A stretch of DNA of 64,000 nt from Halorussus rarus. Lineage in GTDB: Archaea; Halobacteriota; Halobacteria; Halobacteriales; Haladaptataceae. The notes under the pieces are model-generated. The model was not told the origin of the DNA. It searched no databases and saw only the letters and a list, made by a program, of their open reading frames with translations. The stretch covers positions 372,001-436,000 of the forward strand of contig NZ_QPMJ01000002.1 in assembly GCF_003369835.1 (NCBI RefSeq). The letters run 5' to 3'. Of this stretch, positions 17,333 through 25,463 are shown piece after piece. The position numbers were made by a program, and so were the translations under genes. Each line of letters begins with the position of its first letter. The stretch's first letter is position 1.

Positions 17333-17797
17333 ATGGACCCGAGAAGCCGACTCGCGCACAATCTCACGGCCGAGTCGGAAGCCTACGGCTACACCCTGAC
17401 CATCTGGGGGTCGGGCGCGATGCTCATCTACAAGGTCCAGACGCCGGACCTGTTCCACATCCTCCTGCTGGCGTTCGGGGCGTTGCTCGCCTTCGCAGTC
17501 CTCGGCGCCTTCGCGTTCGATGAGATGGTGCGGGAGCCCGCCGAGGACGACACGCCGCTGGTCGTCACCTCGATGGTCCACGTCGCCTCGACGCTGGGCA
17601 ACCTGGTCATCGCGTACGTGCTGGTCCGGTTCGTCGTCAGCGGCGCCACCCCGGGCTGGCTCGCCTTCCCGCTCGTGGGGTTCCAGGCGACGTTCACGTA
17701 CAACGTGTTGCTCCTGCTGGAGGACTTCCTCTCCGAGGAGTTCGTCGAGGAGACGCGGTTCGGGGAGGACATCGACGACATCGAGGAGATGGAGTGA
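17333..17797 (+). CDS. four-helix membrane protein, uncharacterised
   Basis: A 154-residue protein with four predicted membrane helices (LTIWGSGAMLIYKV, ILLLAFGALLAFAVLGAFAF, VHVASTLGNLVIAYVLVRFVV, GWLAFPLVGFQATFTYNVLLLL) and an acidic cytoplasmic tail. The family is not recognised. It follows the eIF2B-like gene by 86 bases on the same strand and ends 21 bases from the convergent oxidoreductase gene. Confidence 0.72.
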   Translation: MDPRSRLAHNLTAESEAYGYTLTIWGSGAMLIYKVQTPDLFHILLLAFGALLAFAVLGAFAFDEMVREPAEDDTPLVVTSMVHVASTLGNLVIAYVLVRFVVSGATPGWLAFPLVGFQATFTYNVLLLLEDFLSEEFVEETRFGEDIDDIEEME

Positions 17798-17818
17798 CCC
17801 GCGGCCGCGGACGACCGC

Positions 17819-18931
17819 CTACGCCACGTCGACCCACTCGCCGCGCTCGTCGCTCTCCTGGACGGCCGAGAGGACGCGCTGGACCGCGAGGCCGTCCTCG
17901 AAGTTGGGCCGGTACTCTCCGCCGGAGCTGTCGGCGTCAACCACCGACAGGAACTCGTAGTTCTCGTGGACGAAGGTGTGCTCCCACCCGATGACGTGGC
18001 CCGGCGGCCACCAGTGCTCGACGTAGGGGTCCTCGGCGTCGGTGACCAGCACCGTCTCGTACCCCCTGTCGTCGCCCCGGAGCACCTCCAGTTCGTTCAG
18101 CCGCTCCAGCGAGAACTTCAGACTCCCCTCCGACCCGTGGACCGCGACGGTGTGGTCGTTCTTGTGGCCGTTCGCGAACCGCGAGGCCTCGAAGGTCGCC
18201 ATCACCCCGTCTTCGAGTTCGGCCTGCGCGGAGTAGGCGTCGTCGACCGTGACCGGCCGAGTTTCCCCGTCCTCGCCCTCCACCGGGCGCTCGTCCACGA
18301 ACGTCCGGAGGTGGCCCGAGACGCGCTCGACGTCGCCGACGAGGAAGCGCGCGAGGTCGATGGTGTGAGCGCCGAGGTCGCCCAGCGCGCCGCTGCCGGC
18401 CAGTTCCTCGCTGTTGCGCCACGACCACGGCGCGTCGGGGTCGACCAGCCAGTCCTGGAGGTACCGGCCGCGGAACTGGTGGATCTCCCCGAGCACGCCG
18501 TCGTCGATGAGGTTCTTCGCGTACTGGATGGCGGGGACGAACCGGTAGTTGAACGCGGTGGCGGTCGGGACGCCGGCCGACGCGGCGGCGTCGGCCATGC
18601 GCTCGGCCGATTCGAGGTCGTTGGCCAGCGGCTTCTCGCAGAGGACCGGCGTGCCGGCCTCCAGCGCCGCGACGGACGGCTCCGCGTGGACGTGGTTCGG
18701 CCCGAGATTGTAGAAGACGTCGACCTCGTCGACCACGTCCTCCCAGTCGGTCGCGGTCTCCGCGAACCCGAGGCGGTCGGCCGCGTCGGCGAGCGCCGCC
18801 TCGTCGCGACCGACGAGGACGTGTCGTTCGACCTCCGGGGCGTCGGGGAAGAACATCGGTAGTCGCGCCATCGCGTTGGCGTGCGCCTTGCCCATGAACC
18901 GGTAGCCGAGGACGCCGACTTTGACGGTCAT
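17819..18931 (-). CDS. Gfo/Idh/MocA-family oxidoreductase
   Basis: NAD(P)-dependent sugar or cyclitol dehydrogenase-like protein of 370 residues. The Rossmann start is MTVKVGVLGYRFMGKAHANA, with the G-x-G-x-x-(G/A) pattern. VFYNLGPNHVHAEPSVAAL and the catalytic-type motif PVLCEKPLAND (EKP, about residue 97) follow. GALGDLGAHTIDLARFLVGDV is the C-terminal domain signature with the conserved Asp/His. The same strand carries a TIM-barrel isomerase/epimerase 1.4 kb upstream; such pairs usually act in inositol or uncommon sugar catabolism. The substrate is not predictable. Confidence 0.92.
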   Translation of the reverse strand: MTVKVGVLGYRFMGKAHANAMARLPMFFPDAPEVERHVLVGRDEAALADAADRLGFAETATDWEDVVDEVDVFYNLGPNHVHAEPSVAALEAGTPVLCEKPLANDLESAERMADAAASAGVPTATAFNYRFVPAIQYAKNLIDDGVLGEIHQFRGRYLQDWLVDPDAPWSWRNSEELAGSGALGDLGAHTIDLARFLVGDVERVSGHLRTFVDERPVEGEDGETRPVTVDDAYSAQAELEDGVMATFEASRFANGHKNDHTVAVHGSEGSLKFSLERLNELEVLRGDDRGYETVLVTDAEDPYVEHWWPPGHVIGWEHTFVHENYEFLSVVDADSSGGEYRPNFEDGLAVQRVLSAVQESDERGEWVDVA

Positions 18932-19007
18932 CGCCTCGGACGTACTCGGGGGAGACCCTTATGCGTTCAGGCGTCGGCCGGCGGGAATCGACCCCCGACT
19001 CCGCCAG

Positions 19008-19760
19008 TCACTCGACCGCCGCGCGGACGACGAGCAGTTGCGGGTCGGTCATCGCGTCCTCGTACCGGTCGGGGCAGTGCTCGCGGAACGCCGCGGTCGG
19101 TCTCGGCTCCTCGAACGACTCGATCCGGAGTCCGGACGAAACGACGGCATCGACGACCTCTCCCATCGGTCGGTAGTACGTCGGGATGTCGGCGCCCGGC
19201 CACGGATTCTCGAACGCCGCGGTCTCGTAGTAGTTCGCGTCGGTTCGCTGCCGGAGGTAGTGGGGATGGACCGTGGCGAACGCGAGCGTCCCGTCGGGCG
19301 CGAGGAGGCGCCGGAACGACGCGAACACGGGCGGCCACGACTCGACGTGGCTCAGCGCGAGGTTGCTGACGACGAGGTCGAACGCCCCGTCTGCGAAGTC
19401 CAGCGCGTCGGTCAGGTCGGCCCGGCGGAACGTCGCTTCCGTGCCGAACCGGTCGCGGGCGGCCGCGACCGCCCGCTCGCTCACGTCGACGCCGACCACC
19501 CGGGCCCCGCGGTCGAGGAACCAGCCGACGTGGTCGCCCCGACCGCACCCGGCGAGCAGTACCCTGTCGTCCCCGACGTCGGGGAGGATGGCCTCGAGCG
19601 CGGGCCAGGCGTAGTGGCGCTGGAAGCGGCTGTCACCCCAGGGGCTCTCGGTCCGGTCGAGGTCGTCGGAATCGGCCCGGTCGGCCAGTTCGTCGTATCC
19701 CGCTGCCACCGTCGAACGCGAAGAATCGGTGTGTTCCTCTCCCAAACTTTCCCTCGCCAC
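19008..19760 (-). CDS. class I SAM-dependent methyltransferase
   Basis: A 250-residue methyltransferase of the UbiE/type 11 class. Motif I is RVLLAGCGRGDHVGWFLDRG (about residues 66-85), with VVGVDVSERAV for the ribose-binding acidic loop. FDLVVSNLALSHVESW is the motif around strand 4, and LLAPDGTLAFATVHPHY is motif III. The substrate is unknown. It is encoded between the oxidoreductase and an uncharacterised gene on the same strand. Confidence 0.88.
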   Translation of the reverse strand: MARESLGEEHTDSSRSTVAAGYDELADRADSDDLDRTESPWGDSRFQRHYAWPALEAILPDVGDDRVLLAGCGRGDHVGWFLDRGARVVGVDVSERAVAAARDRFGTEATFRRADLTDALDFADGAFDLVVSNLALSHVESWPPVFASFRRLLAPDGTLAFATVHPHYLRQRTDANYYETAAFENPWPGADIPTYYRPMGEVVDAVVSSGLRIESFEEPRPTAAFREHCPDRYEDAMTDPQLLVVRAAVE

Positions 19761-19842
19761 CGCGTAGCACGGAGCGGCTGATATACTTTCTATCCCCCGT
19801 CCGGCGGCGCAGGGGATCGGGCTACCCGGCGGCGACGGGGTC

Positions 19843-20226
19843 TCACTCCGGATCGTGCCCTTCGAGCACTGATCCGACCGCCGAGGCGAGCTCCTTGAAC
19901 AGGTTCATCTCCATCTCGTCGGTCGTCACGAACGCGCCGTGGTCGCCGACGATGACCCGGGTCACGTAGCCGCGGTCGAACACGCGGATGTTGAACCGGT
20001 AGTCGCCGAGTTCGGTGTCCTGGTACACCGCCTGCGTCCGGAACCCCAGCCGCTCGTTGTCCGCGAAGCCGACGAGGTCGGCGTCGGCCTCGAGGCCATC
20101 GCGGAGGTAGATCTGGTCCTCCGCGTCTTCGGTGAAGTACGTGATGCTCCGGAGTTCGTCGCCCACGCTCGTTCGGGCTGCGCTGACGAGCTGGTCGGCG
20201 AGGTCGTCGGCTACGTTGTCCCCCAT
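19843..20226 (-). CDS. uncharacterised haloarchaeal protein
   Basis: A 127-residue protein without recognised catalytic motifs. The pattern is an N-terminal helix, then beta strands LRSITYFTEDAEDQIYLRDGL, YRFNIRVFDRGYVTRVIVGDHGAFVTTD and a C-terminal helix. The same layout (SITYF..D...LY.RD; C/R-x-V-x-x-x-D-x-x; two strands; final helix) recurs in the protein at 43409-43825, suggesting one family with two members in this window. Function is unknown. It is 69 bases downstream of the TIM-barrel gene. Confidence 0.7.
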   Translation of the reverse strand: MGDNVADDLADQLVSAARTSVGDELRSITYFTEDAEDQIYLRDGLEADADLVGFADNERLGFRTQAVYQDTELGDYRFNIRVFDRGYVTRVIVGDHGAFVTTDEMEMNLFKELASAVGSVLEGHDPE

Positions 20227-20295
20227 GGCTGGACCGTCTACCCGCAGCAGGAAAAGTGCTGGTGGCGGTCGCCGAAGTCCGAGAATCGGCCCCGT

Positions 20296-21264
20296 TCAGG
20301 CCCAGTAGGCCTCGCCGGGCTGGTCGCGGAACACCGCGCGCTGGAGCATCGCCACCGCCTTCTCCAGGCCCTCGTTCGAGCTGGTCAGCGAGTCCTCGTG
20401 TTCGATGGAGAGCGCGCCGTCGTAGCCCACCATCCGGAGGGTGCTCACGACGTCCTTCCAGTGGTCCTCGCCGTGGCCGTAGCCGACCGACCGGAACAGC
20501 CACGACCGGTCGGCCTCCTCGTCGTACGGCACCGTGTCGAGTACGCCCTTGTACCGGGCGTTGGCGTCGTACACCTTGGTGTCCTTGGCGTGGAAGTGGT
20601 GGATGGCGTCGTGTTCGCCCAGGAACCGGATGGCGTCGGTCACGTCGATGTCCTGCCAGTAGAGGTGCGAGGGGTCGAAGTTCGCGCCGATGCGCTCGCT
20701 GGTCTCCTCGCGCAGCCGCAGCATCCCCGAGGGCTCGTACACCAGCATGTTCGGGTGCATCTCGATGGCGACGTCCACGCCGTGGTCGGCGGCGTGGTCC
20801 GCGATCTCCTGCCAGTACGGGACGGCGACCTCCTCCCACTGGTACCGGTGTGCCTCGGCGTGCTCGCCGGGCCACGGCGCGGTGATCCAGTTGGGCGTCT
20901 CGTCGTTCGGACTCCCCGCCGGGAGCCCCGAGAAGGTCGTGACCGTGTTCACGTCGAGCTGGTCGGCGAGTTCGATGGCCTCCCGGAGCTCGGCGTCGGC
21001 CCGCTCGGCGGTCTCGTCGTCGGGATGGAGCGGGTTGTTGTGGGTCGCGAGCGCCGAGATACGCATCTCGTACTCGTCGAGCAGGTCGAACAGGTGGTCC
21101 TGGGCCTCGTCGTCGCCGAGGTACTCCTCGCGGGGGAGGTGGTCGTCGCCGGGGTGGCCCCCGCAGCCGAGTTCGACCGCGTCGACCCCGATGCCGTGGA
21201 GGTACGCGAGCGCGTCGTCGAGCGACTGTCCGCCGAGCGGAACGGTGAGAACGCCGATGTCCAT
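20296..21264 (-). CDS. sugar phosphate isomerase/epimerase-like TIM barrel
   Basis: A 322-residue protein of the xylose-isomerase-like TIM-barrel superfamily (IolE/Hyi/AP_endonuc_2 type). The start MDIGVLTVPLGGQSLDDALAYL and GVDAVELGCGG form strands 1-2. Metal-ligand candidates are the Glu in VAIEMHPNM, Asp and His in NFDPSHLYW, the His in IHHFHAKD and the final Glu in LSIEHED. The ATG at 21264 is preferred over a start at 21318. With the Gfo/Idh/MocA gene nearby it could act in inositol or rare-sugar metabolism. Confidence 0.9.
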   Translation of the reverse strand: MDIGVLTVPLGGQSLDDALAYLHGIGVDAVELGCGGHPGDDHLPREEYLGDDEAQDHLFDLLDEYEMRISALATHNNPLHPDDETAERADAELREAIELADQLDVNTVTTFSGLPAGSPNDETPNWITAPWPGEHAEAHRYQWEEVAVPYWQEIADHAADHGVDVAIEMHPNMLVYEPSGMLRLREETSERIGANFDPSHLYWQDIDVTDAIRFLGEHDAIHHFHAKDTKVYDANARYKGVLDTVPYDEEADRSWLFRSVGYGHGEDHWKDVVSTLRMVGYDGALSIEHEDSLTSSNEGLEKAVAMLQRAVFRDQPGEAYWA

Positions 21265-21314
21265 ACCTCGTCTCACCACGGAGGGAGGAATAAAATTGTG
21301 GGCGGCCGGCGGGC

Positions 21315-21827
21315 TCACCGGTTCTCGGCGAGCTGGACGTCCAGGCGGTCCTCCAGGGCCTCGATGAGCGATCCGCCGACGTTGGCCTGGTTCGCCCGGC
21401 CCTGCTCGACCGCCAGCAGGTCGTTCTCGGGAACGTCCAGTTCCTCGGCGAGTTCGTCGCGCCGGAGCCCCTCGTCCTGGCGGGCCCGCTCGACCGTCTC
21501 ACCGTAGTCGGCGACCAGGTACGGCAACTGGTCGTCGTCGTAGTTGGTCCCCTCCTCCTCCCAGTGGCTGGAGTCGCCGTCGTAGACCCCGCTCGCCTTC
21601 GCGGCGTTCTGTGCGGCCTTCTTCCTCCGGTTTCGCTCGTCGTCGCCGCCCGACTGCGTCTGTGTCTTCTTCGCGTTGTCGTTGTGCGAGGACGCGCAGT
21701 CCGAGCAGACCCGTAGCTGCGCCCCGGCCACGTTCGCCTCGGTCAGCGCGTCGCTCGACTTGCCGCAGAGTTCGCACGAGCCGCCGCTACCGCCGCCGGA
21801 CGACCCACCAGTCGAGTACTTAGCCAT
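21315..21827 (-). CDS. MBF1-like transcription factor (zinc ribbon + HTH)
   Basis: A 170-residue archaeal multiprotein-bridging-factor-1 type protein. The N-terminal zinc ribbon has CELCGK and VCSDC Cys pairs (about residues 18-45). A charged linker follows, then a Cro/C1-type helix-turn-helix near 110-165 (YGETVERARQDEGLRRDELAEELDVPENDLLAVEQGR). MBF1 proteins bridge TBP and regulators or associate with ribosomes in archaea. The ATG at 21827 (MAKYSTGG) is the family start. Confidence 0.93.
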   Translation of the reverse strand: MAKYSTGGSSGGGSGGSCELCGKSSDALTEANVAGAQLRVCSDCASSHNDNAKKTQTQSGGDDERNRRKKAAQNAAKASGVYDGDSSHWEEEGTNYDDDQLPYLVADYGETVERARQDEGLRRDELAEELDVPENDLLAVEQGRANQANVGGSLIEALEDRLDVQLAENR

Positions 21828-21987
21828 ACCCACCTGTTGGAGCACGACGCATTTGAATACCCCGCTTGGCGGGCGGCCGCGACCCGCGGTCGCGGCGGTT
21901 CCGCGCGGAGGGGCGGTCCGGGTTCGAGTCGCGCCGGTGACGCTTTCCGGCGGCCGAACACTCTTTAGGCCCGAATCCCGAGACGTG

Positions 21988-22404
21988 ATGACGATGGGCG
22001 CGGACCGACCCGACGACGGTTCCGAGACGGTGGGAGAGCTATTCGACGTCCTCTCGCGGCCCGAGCGCCGGCTCCTGCTGTACTACCTCCGCGACAGAGA
22101 GGCGGTCCCGGTCGAGGAGCTGACGACCGTGGTGGCGGGCTGGCTGCGGGCCCGCCGGGACCCCGCGGAGGCCGTTACCCCGGCCGAGCGCGAGCGAGTC
22201 CTGGCGGCGCTCCACCACGTCCACCTGCCGCGGCTCGAGGCCGCCGGGCTGGTCCGGCGCGACCGCGAGTCGGGCGAGGTCGCCCTCGCGGAGCCGTCCC
22301 AGTTGTTCGAGGACATCCTGACGCAGGCGCTCGCCCAGGAGCGAGGTGCCGCCGAGCGGACGACCGGCGAAGCGAGCGACCGGACAGACCCGGAGAACCC
22401 ATGA
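21988..22404 (+). CDS. winged-helix regulator (DUF7344-like)
   Basis: A 138-residue predicted winged-helix DNA-binding protein. The signature is ELFDVLSRPERRLLLYYLRDRE at about 18-39, then VPVEELTTVVAGW and ALHHVHLPRLEAAGLVRRDRESGEVAL, the recognition helix and wing. This is the pattern of a large haloarchaeal HTH family (I believe DUF7344). It overlaps the following DICT-domain gene by four bases (ATGA), so the two are likely translationally coupled, giving a DNA-binding plus sensor pair. Confidence 0.85.
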   Translation: MTMGADRPDDGSETVGELFDVLSRPERRLLLYYLRDREAVPVEELTTVVAGWLRARRDPAEAVTPAERERVLAALHHVHLPRLEAAGLVRRDRESGEVALAEPSQLFEDILTQALAQERGAAERTTGEASDRTDPENP

Positions 22405-23132
22405 CGCTCCGGGACTTCGTCGACGAGGTCGCGTCGGACAGCCGGACGCTCACGGTGTACGCCCCAGAGCCCGACGAGGCGCTCGAGCGCCACTTCGAGG
22501 CGCGGCAGGTGGCCGTCGAGCACGAGCCGATACCCGACGACGGGTCGGGCGGCTTCGTCGTCGTGACCGCCCAGGGTGAGTTCGTCGGGAGCCTCGGCGC
22601 GACCGCGGTTCGAGAGCTGATCTTACCGTCTGTCGACGAGTGGGAGCTCGGCCCCAACGAGTCGATACGGGTGCCGATGAACCTGCTCGCGGACACCACC
22701 TTCGTCTCGTTCGACGCCCGCCAGCTGCTGGTGGCGACCCGCGAGATAGAGGACCGGGCCTACCGGCGCGGTCGCGGGACGCTCCGGGCCGGCTTCCAGT
22801 CGCTGGCCCGACTCTCGACCCAGTGCGGCAAGTACGAGACGCTGTCGGGCGAGACGGAACTCGACGTGCACGTCTACGGCCGGCCGGACGCCGACCCGGA
22901 CCTGCCGCGGGCGACGATTCACGGCGACGACGCCGAGGAGATCGCGAGCCACTGGTTCGTCGTCTTCGACGGGGGCGGCGACGACCGGCAGGCCTGCGCA
23001 CTGCTGGCCGAGGAGGTGGCGGACGACCCGCGGTCGTTCCGTGGCTTCTGGACCTACGACCCCGGGACCGTCGCCGACGTCGACGGCTACCTCCGGGAGA
23101 CCTACGGAAGCGAGCGAGCCGGAAAGCGATAG
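22401..23132 (+). CDS. DICT sensory-domain protein
   Basis: A 243-residue protein with a DICT domain, a predicted small-molecule or light-related sensory domain. LRDFVDEVASDSRTLTVYAPE starts the domain. TTFVSFDARQLLVATREIEDRAYRRGRGTLRAGFQSLARL is the linker, and LDVHVYGRPDADP, ATIHGDDAEEIASHWFVVFDGG and GFWTYDP complete the typical region. No enzyme or DNA-binding module is visible, so it probably works with the overlapping upstream HTH protein. Confidence 0.85.
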   Translation: MTLRDFVDEVASDSRTLTVYAPEPDEALERHFEARQVAVEHEPIPDDGSGGFVVVTAQGEFVGSLGATAVRELILPSVDEWELGPNESIRVPMNLLADTTFVSFDARQLLVATREIEDRAYRRGRGTLRAGFQSLARLSTQCGKYETLSGETELDVHVYGRPDADPDLPRATIHGDDAEEIASHWFVVFDGGGDDRQACALLAEEVADDPRSFRGFWTYDPGTVADVDGYLRETYGSERAGKR

Positions 23133-23164
23133 AGGGAACTTGGCCGACTCCCGACGTGTGACCG

Positions 23165-23566
23165 ATGACTGACTACTCGTTTACCGCGGACGTGGAGGTT
23201 CGCTTCCGGGACATCGACGCGATGGGCCACGTCAACAACGCGGTGTACGCGACGTACTTAGAGCAGGCCCGGACGGCCTACTTCGACGCGGTGCTGGACG
23301 CCTCGCTCGCGGACGTGGGCACCGTGCTGGCCAACCTCGAACTCGACTTCCGGCGCCCGGTCGAACTCGGCGACGAGGTGACGGTCGCCACGCGCGTGTC
23401 GGAACTGGGCCGGTCGTCCATCCCGATGCGGTACGAGGTCCGGGCCGACGGCGGGGTCGCCGCGGTCGGCGAGACCGTCCAGGTGGCCATCGACGAGGAG
23501 AGCGGCGAGTCGAAGCCGATCCCCGACGCGTGGCGCGAGCAGATCCGGGAGTACGAGGGGTTGTAA
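23165..23566 (+). CDS. acyl-CoA thioesterase (4HBT/YbgC-like)
   Basis: Hotdog-fold thioesterase of 133 residues. The N-terminal motif EVRFRDIDAMGHVNNAVYATYLEQAR (about 11-36) contains the catalytic Asp (RDIDAMGHVNN) of the 4-hydroxybenzoyl-CoA thioesterase class. The LELDFRRPVELGDEVTVATRV strand follows. It would hydrolyse an acyl-CoA; chain preference is unknown. It starts 32 bases after the DICT gene on the same strand, so it may be read from the same transcript. Confidence 0.9.
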   Translation: MTDYSFTADVEVRFRDIDAMGHVNNAVYATYLEQARTAYFDAVLDASLADVGTVLANLELDFRRPVELGDEVTVATRVSELGRSSIPMRYEVRADGGVAAVGETVQVAIDEESGESKPIPDAWREQIREYEGL

Positions 23567-23721
23567 TCGGTTCTTGCTGGAGGCTCTTCGCGGCAGTTTA
23601 GAGCGGTCGAGAGAAGACCGGAGCTATCGCTCGGGAGTTTGCGTCCGAAAGGAATTGTGCGTGGGTGCAGTCCCAAGGGACTCCACCTGCATCCTTCGCG
23701 CGGCGGAACCGCGCTATGCGA

Positions 23722-23806
<85 letters not shown>

Positions 23807-23930
23807 TCGCCGGGTCACTTTCCGCAGTCAAACGTAGACACTACCCGGATAAAATGCCTTTCGTTTCAACCCCGGGACGGCACCGCCACACACGGCAAGG
23901 CGTATTTCGCTGGGGTCCCTATCGGCGCCC

Positions 23931-24488
23931 ATGCAGCGACTCGCCGAGCGTCACGTCCCCGCGCTGACCGGGCTCCTGACCGTCGTCTCGCTCGCGCTGG
24001 TGTTCGCGGCCGCACTGCGCGTCGTGCCGGAGGGCGCGCTCCCGCGGGCGCCCGACGCCGTGCTGGCGGCCATCCCGCACGTCAACGCCGCCATCAGCAC
24101 TGTCGCGTTCGCGGTCGTCGCGGCCTCGTGGCGGGCGATTCGGCGGGGAAAGGTCGCGCGCCACCGGACGGGGATGCTGACCGGCGTCGTCCTCTTCGCG
24201 GCGTTCCTGACGCTGTACCTCTACCGGGTCGCGCTGCTCGGGCCGACCCACTTCGACGGCCCGCAGGTGGTCGAGCAGTTCGTCTACTACCCGATCCTCG
24301 GGATTCACGTCCTGCTGGCCGTGGTCTGCATCCCGCTGCTGTACTACGTCCTGCTGCTGGCGCTGACCCGGCCCGCCGCCGAACTCCCGGCGACGAACCA
24401 CCCCCGGGTCGGCCGCGTCGCGGCGTCGCTGTGGCTGACGTCGTTCGCGCTCGGCGTGGTGGTGTACCTGCTGCTGTACCTGTTCTGA
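23931..24488 (+). CDS. DUF420 membrane protein
   Basis: A 185-residue protein with five hydrophobic helices (ALTGLLTVVSLALVFAAAL, AAISTVAFAVVAASW, GMLTGVVLFAAFLTLYLYRV, YPILGIHVLLAVVCIPLLYYVLLLAL, LTSFALGVVVYLLLYLF). Conserved His in IPHVN, ARHRTGM, ILGIHV and TNHPRVGR match the DUF420 (YozB/CtaM-like) family. Its members are linked to heme-copper oxidase assembly. No oxidase genes lie next to it here, so the role is inferred from the family. Confidence 0.88.
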   Translation: MQRLAERHVPALTGLLTVVSLALVFAAALRVVPEGALPRAPDAVLAAIPHVNAAISTVAFAVVAASWRAIRRGKVARHRTGMLTGVVLFAAFLTLYLYRVALLGPTHFDGPQVVEQFVYYPILGIHVLLAVVCIPLLYYVLLLALTRPAAELPATNHPRVGRVAASLWLTSFALGVVVYLLLYLF

Positions 24489-24527
24489 GGTTCGCCGAGT
24501 CGGTCAGACCCGTCGGAGCCGGGCGGG

Positions 24528-24587
24528 GTGCGCCGGGTTCGGTCGGAGTGCGCCGGGTTCGGTCAGATGTGCCGGATTCAGTCGGGA
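24528..24587. repeat. tandem 20-bp repeat, three units
   Basis: Three head-to-tail units of 20 bases begin at 24528, 24548 and 24568. The first two differ at one position (GTGCGCCGGGTTCGGTC core); the third is diverged (TGTGCCGGATTCAGTC). It lies between two convergent genes and encodes nothing. It probably arose by slippage. Confidence 0.8.
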
Positions 24588-24608
24588 CACCGGCTCCGGG
24601 GGCCAGCC

Positions 24609-24869
24609 TCACTCCGTCAGTTCGCCCTCGTAGGTCTCCAGCAGCACCTCCCACGCGTCGTAGCCCGCGTGGTAGCGGCTGTCGAGGACCCGCCCGTTCG
24701 GTCCGACCTCCGCGGCGTGCCGCGGCTCGCGGAGCTGCATCCACCGGAGTTCGGGTTGCGGCCGGGTCGCGACGCGCTCGTCGGCCGCTTCAGCCTCTTC
24801 GACCGCGTCGGCTCGGTCGGCGGTGTCGCCGCCGTCCGCGCGAGGTGACCTGTCGGGGCCGCGAGTCAT
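24609..24869 (-). CDS. small uncharacterised protein
   Basis: An 86-residue protein with a charged, probably disordered first half and a more ordered second half (PELRWMQLREPRHAAEVG, VLDSRYHAGYDAWEVLLETYEGEL). No family is recognised. Support comes from the coding-like third-base composition and a defined C-terminal part. It lies 107 bases upstream of another small minus-strand gene's stop, with no overlap. Confidence 0.5.
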   Translation of the reverse strand: MTRGPDRSPRADGGDTADRADAVEEAEAADERVATRPQPELRWMQLREPRHAAEVGPNGRVLDSRYHAGYDAWEVLLETYEGELTE

Positions 24870-24976
24870 CCTCGAGTTCCACGGTACCGGTCGGATTAAC
24901 CGTTGTGGCCCGTCAGCCCGCGGCGTCTGCTCGTCGTCGAACCCTCAGTGTCGCACCGGCGAACCTTCACTGGAAT

Positions 24977-25357
24977 TTACGTCTCGTCGCGCTCGTCGTC
25001 GTCGGCCACGGAGTCGTCGCTGTCGACGTTGATGCTGATGCTCTCGGTCCGCTCGGTCCGGTCGGACTCGCCGCCCTCGCCCAGGAACCGCTTCCGGAGG
25101 TCGTCGGCGACCGACTGGACCTGGTCGCGCAGCGTCTCGACCTCGCGCTCGAACTCCTCGACCGTGCGCTCGACGTGGTACACCCGCGAGGCCGGGATGC
25201 GCCGCACGAGGTCCCGGCCCTCGTCGTCCTCGCCGGTCTTGACGATCCAGTGGTCCTGGAAGTACGCGACGTGCTCGTTCTGGACGGTCTTCTCGACGGT
25301 CTCGCCGTCCGGTGCCTCGTAGGTGATCGTCGCCTCTCCGAGGTCCTCCTCGACCAT
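24977..25357 (-). CDS. uncharacterised acidic protein with coiled coil
   Basis: A 126-residue protein. The N-terminal part is a beta-rich small domain (EATITYEAPDGETVEKTV, YFQDHWIVKTGEDDEGRDLVRRIPASRVYHVER). A likely coiled coil follows (VEEFEREVETLRDQVQSVADDLRKRF), then an acidic Ser/Asp tail. The ATG at 25357 begins the conserved domain; a frame to 25441 adds unrelated residues. The family function is not known to me. Confidence 0.68.
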   Translation of the reverse strand: MVEEDLGEATITYEAPDGETVEKTVQNEHVAYFQDHWIVKTGEDDEGRDLVRRIPASRVYHVERTVEEFEREVETLRDQVQSVADDLRKRFLGEGGESDRTERTESISINVDSDDSVADDDERDET

Positions 25358-25463
25358 GGTTGGTGGTCGGCCTCGAAACGGGTAGTGACTGTGGCCGCCG
25401 GGGCCGGTCGACGGAATCGTAATCGTAACGGGGGGCGACAAAACCGAATCGCGTCGGTCCGAC

